A stretch of 64,000 bases of DNA from Arenibacter sp. F20364 (GTDB lineage: Bacteria; Bacteroidota; Bacteroidia; Flavobacteriales; Flavobacteriaceae). The translations under genes were made by a program, and so were the position numbers. Location: contig NZ_JALKBD010000003.1 of the NCBI RefSeq assembly GCF_023015905.1, positions 1 to 64,000 of the forward strand, written 5' to 3'. Below are positions 61,200-64,000 of the stretch, piece after piece. The stretch's first letter is position 1. Each line of letters begins with the position of its first letter. The notes under the pieces are model-generated. The model ran no database searches. It was not told the origin of the DNA and saw nothing but the letters and a program-made list of their open reading frames with translations.

Positions 61200-64000
61200 A
61201 TGAAGAACAAAAATCGAGGTTTGGACCAATTATTAACATTTATTATTCTGGTCTTTTTAAGTTTCTCCACACTTTCCGCCCAGGTAAAAGTTTATGAAGG
61301 CACAGAGACCATCCCCACCTATAAAATAGGCAAAGAGGAAACTAGTCCTATGTTCTATACCGGCCGAGGGGTGCAAGGGGCCGAAGGACGCGTATATCCT
61401 TATCCGTCCCAAGAAGACCTGGGCAATAAAGTCCTTTCTGATGAAACCTACGAAATGGTTTATTTGGAAAACGAATACCTTAGGGTAAAAGTACTTCCTG
61501 CCTTTGGCGGTCGATTGTTTTCTGCCATAGACAAGACCAACGGGCACGAACTTTTCCATACTAATAGCGTTATAAAACCCGACCTTATAGGAACCTTGGG
61601 TGCGTGGGTCTCCGGAGGAATAGAATGGTGTTTTCCGCATCACCATAGGTCTACGACCATGTTGCCAAGCGATTATCGCATCGTGGAAAATGAGGATGGC
61701 AGTGCCACGGTCTGGATAGGTGAAACTGAAAAGACTATGGGAATGCGTGGGGTCATTGGTATTACCTTGCGCCCGGGTCGCTCCTATATTGAGACGGACT
61801 ACCGTATCAACAACACCAATACTGTTACGGAGAAATTTCTTTTTTGGGCCAATGTGGCCATAACAGCAAATAATGATTTTAGAACCTTTTGGCCTCCAAG
61901 TCAGGAGATTGGGGTATATCATAACAACTCCAGCTTTACGCAATGGCCCATTTCAAAGCAAGTTTATAAGGGAGTGGACTATACCGAGGGAGTAGACCTG
62001 ACTTGGTGGAAAAATCACCCAGATCCGGTATCCTTCTTTTTTTGGGATGCAAAGGATGGCTTTATCGGTGGTTATGATTACGGGCAAAATGCTGGAACAG
62101 TGCATGTTGGCGATCCTAACGTAAACAAGACTTCCAAATTGTGGCAGTTCGGTCCAGGATTGCAAGGGCAAAATGCAAGAAGGAAACTAACCGATGATGG
62201 TAAAGCCTATGTGGAGTTAATGACGGGTACTTTCTCCAACAACCAACCCGATTATAGTTGGATAGATCCCCATTCTGCAAAGGATGCCAAAAACTATTGG
62301 TATCCGTTAAGGGATATCGAGATTGTAAAAAATTCCAATATCGATGCTTCGGTTACCCTGCAAATGAGAAACCCCAAGACCGTATTCTACGGTTTTAATA
62401 CCACAAAGGTTTATCAAAATGCCAAGGTAATATTGAAATACAATGACGAAGTTGTAGCGGAAAATACTATCAATATTGATCCAGGACAACCATTTACAGC
62501 CACGTATAAATCCCGAAAGGAATTGGACGAATTTCAGCTGTTGGTTACACTATTGGACAGCAATGGCAAGGAATTGGTATCCTACTCCCCTTACAAACCC
62601 AAGCAACCCGAATTGCCAAGGGAACAGGAAAAAGTCAAAAAACCTGAGGAATTGGAATCTGTGGAGGATTTATATCTAACCGGCAGGTTTGTTGAGCAGT
62701 TCAACCGTCCAGGGATGAACCCGGATGATTATTATTTGGCAGCACTTGAAAAATCACCCAATGATTACCGGGTAAACTTGGCCTTGGGCATGCGCAGAAC
62801 AAATCAATTAAAATATGAGGAAGCCCTGACATACTTACAAAGGGCGGCAGACAAGTTGAATATTAAATATTATCAGCCCAAAGAGGGTGAGATCTACTAT
62901 TATATGGCCGTTGCGCAAAGAGCTCTTGGAAATTCAGAGGAGGCCTATCGAAATTTTGCCCGGGCTACCTGGTATTATAGATGGTATTCAGCAGGTCATT
63001 ATCAGTTGGCCCAAATGGAGAGTAAAAAAGGAAACTATGAAAAAGCAAAGGAATATATAGAAAATGCCTATTCCACCAACAATAGGGATGGACGGATCGT
63101 AGTGCTATACAGTGCTATTCTACGTAAACTGAACAGCCCGCAAAAAGCAAAGGAACTTATAGCTAATTTATTGGCCTATGACCCCATTAACTTTACCGCT
63201 CTTTACGAAAAGGGACTTTTGGAAGGGAAGACCTCAATGGATCAATGGCATAAAAATATGCAGGAGGTAGACAACAACTATTTGGAAATTGCCACAAATT
63301 ATATGAATGCGGGCCTATTGGAGGATGGTATTGCTCTCTTGTCATCATTGAGTAAACCTAGCAACCCTTTAACGTATTACTACCTAGCTTGGTTCTATAC
63401 GCAATCTGGTGAAAAAGAGAAAGGCAACAGTATGCTGGCCAATGCTAAACAGACCTCTCTTGATTATTCCTTTCCATATAGAAAGGAAACTGAGCAAGTG
63501 CTGAACAATGCCATAGCGCTAGATCCCCAAAATGTTGGCGCCTATTATCTCCTTGGAAACCTGTTGTATGACAAACGCCCTGGAGATGCCATAAATGCTT
63601 GGGAAAAGGCCGGATCTATAGACAATAGTATCCCTATGATATGGCGTAACCTAGCTTTTGGTGCCTTTTACCATGAGAAGGATGTAGACAAGGCAATTTT
63701 AAATTTAACAAAGGCAATTCAAGAAAAGAACGATATTCCATTATGGTATGCAGAACTTTCGCAGTATTACGACGCTTCCAATGCAGATTTCAAGGAAAAT
63801 CTTGATATTCTGCGGAGGAATATTGACATCGTCAAAAAAGATGTGGCCGCTCCCAAGACCTTGGTGCACTTGTATAACCTAAACGGGGAATATGACGAAG
63901 CTATAAACTTGTTGAGCACCCATCATTTTAGAACTTGGGAAGGCGGCCGATCTATCTATTGGCGCTATGTGGATGCCCATACACTAAAAGCCTTAGAGCT
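61200..64000 (+). CDS. Exported DUF5107-TPR protein (C-terminus off window)
   Basis: Starts ATG at 61200 and stays open to the right edge (about 933 codons). Signal peptide: LLTFIILVFLSFSTLSAQ. Residues about 60-330 form a galactose-mutarotase-like beta-sandwich (DUF5107): YLRVKVLPAFGGRLFSAID, SGGIEWCFPHHHR, ITLRPGRSYIETDY. From about 490 TPR helices begin (YYLAALEKSPNDYRVNLALG) and continue to the edge, with YYLLGNLLYDKRPGDAINAW. The conserved Glu and His in GGIEWCFPHHH suggest a sugar-acting active site. It lies after the fucose cassette. No activity is established to my knowledge. Confidence 0.85.
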   Translation, partial: MKNKNRGLDQLLTFIILVFLSFSTLSAQVKVYEGTETIPTYKIGKEETSPMFYTGRGVQGAEGRVYPYPSQEDLGNKVLSDETYEMVYLENEYLRVKVLPAFGGRLFSAIDKTNGHELFHTNSVIKPDLIGTLGAWVSGGIEWCFPHHHRSTTMLPSDYRIVENEDGSATVWIGETEKTMGMRGVIGITLRPGRSYIETDYRINNTNTVTEKFLFWANVAITANNDFRTFWPPSQEIGVYHNNSSFTQWPISKQVYKGVDYTEGVDLTWWKNHPDPVSFFFWDAKDGFIGGYDYGQNAGTVHVGDPNVNKTSKLWQFGPGLQGQNARRKLTDDGKAYVELMTGTFSNNQPDYSWIDPHSAKDAKNYWYPLRDIEIVKNSNIDASVTLQMRNPKTVFYGFNTTKVYQNAKVILKYNDEVVAENTINIDPGQPFTATYKSRKELDEFQLLVTLLDSNGKELVSYSPYKPKQPELPREQEKVKKPEELESVEDLYLTGRFVEQFNRPGMNPDDYYLAALEKSPNDYRVNLALGMRRTNQLKYEEALTYLQRAADKLNIKYYQPKEGEIYYYMAVAQRALGNSEEAYRNFARATWYYRWYSAGHYQLAQMESKKGNYEKAKEYIENAYSTNNRDGRIVVLYSAILRKLNSPQKAKELIANLLAYDPINFTALYEKGLLEGKTSMDQWHKNMQEVDNNYLEIATNYMNAGLLEDGIALLSSLSKPSNPLTYYYLAWFYTQSGEKEKGNSMLANAKQTSLDYSFPYRKETEQVLNNAIALDPQNVGAYYLLGNLLYDKRPGDAINAWEKAGSIDNSIPMIWRNLAFGAFYHEKDVDKAILNLTKAIQEKNDIPLWYAELSQYYDASNADFKENLDILRRNIDIVKKDVAAPKTLVHLYNLNGEYDEAINLLSTHHFRTWEGGRSIYWRYVDAHTLKALE

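Noticed and set aside
1-64000. CRISPR arrays, insertion sequences, prophage or rRNA genes
   Set aside because: No regularly spaced repeats with spacers, transposase, phage or rRNA sequences were recognised on either strand.

Overview
The window looks like chromosomal DNA of a marine member of the Flavobacteriia, near Zobellia, Arenibacter or Maribacter. The basis is low G+C, Bacteroidetes-type lipoproteins and MacB-like permeases, an FtsH/BON/RtcB stress cluster, and a cytochrome P450 operon of the kind known from red-algal polysaccharide degraders. No complete tRNA or rRNA gene, CRISPR array, insertion sequence or phage was seen.

Layout. 1-3.4 kb (minus strand): two AhpD-like carboxymuconolactone decarboxylase proteins, an EthD-like protein and GAPDH. 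4.1-7.8 kb (plus): a frameshifted small membrane protein, a fusion of two glutaredoxin-like domains to thioredoxin reductase, an alpha/beta hydrolase and a thioredoxin. 8.1-8.3 kb: a nested palindromic element next to a 25-nt tRNA-Ser-like 3' end. 8.5-17.8 kb: a stress-type island with a lipoprotein, FtsH, two BON proteins, a hydrolase and a methyltransferase-archease-RtcB operon. It also holds two clear pseudogenes, one bactofilin-like membrane protein and one phosphoribosyltransferase, so the island is decaying. 18.3-29.8 kb: a MacB-type ABC efflux operon (TolC, adaptor, ATPase, two permeases) divergent from a sigma-54 response regulator and its histidine kinase. 30-39.8 kb: a secreted sialidase-fold protein, a LytTR regulator, a GIN-domain lipoprotein, a GH97 remnant, PEP synthase with a LacI-type operator candidate, and a WYL regulator divergent from a DinB protein. 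40-46.8 kb: a lipoprotein amidase, an exported amidohydrolase, a DUF3052 protein, and a tightly coupled flavin reductase/M20 peptidase/P-loop operon. 46.9-48.9 kb: a FecR-like/CHASE2 pair.

49-64 kb is a carbohydrate locus. A minus-strand operon P450-ferredoxin-ferredoxin reductase-alcohol dehydrogenase-esterase matches the known oxidative demethylation of 6-O-methyl-D-galactose from porphyran. It diverges from an AraC regulator. Downstream follow a GH29 alpha-L-fucosidase and a fucose-type cassette (Zn dehydrogenase, SDR dehydrogenase, FucP permease, mutarotase), then a large DUF5107-TPR protein that runs off the window. Two pairs of direct repeats spaced 21 bp, one in the P450/AraC intergenic region and one upstream of the DUF5107 gene, are plausible AraC-type operators.

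Dispersed palindromic repeats recur (18.1, 34.2 and 37.5 kb; 12.4 and 43.7 kb). The strongest leads are the glutaredoxin-glutaredoxin-thioredoxin reductase fusion, the three-gene coupled operon at 44-46.8 kb, the output-less CHASE2/FecR pair, the DUF5107-TPR protein beside fucose genes, and the conserved 56-bp repeat.
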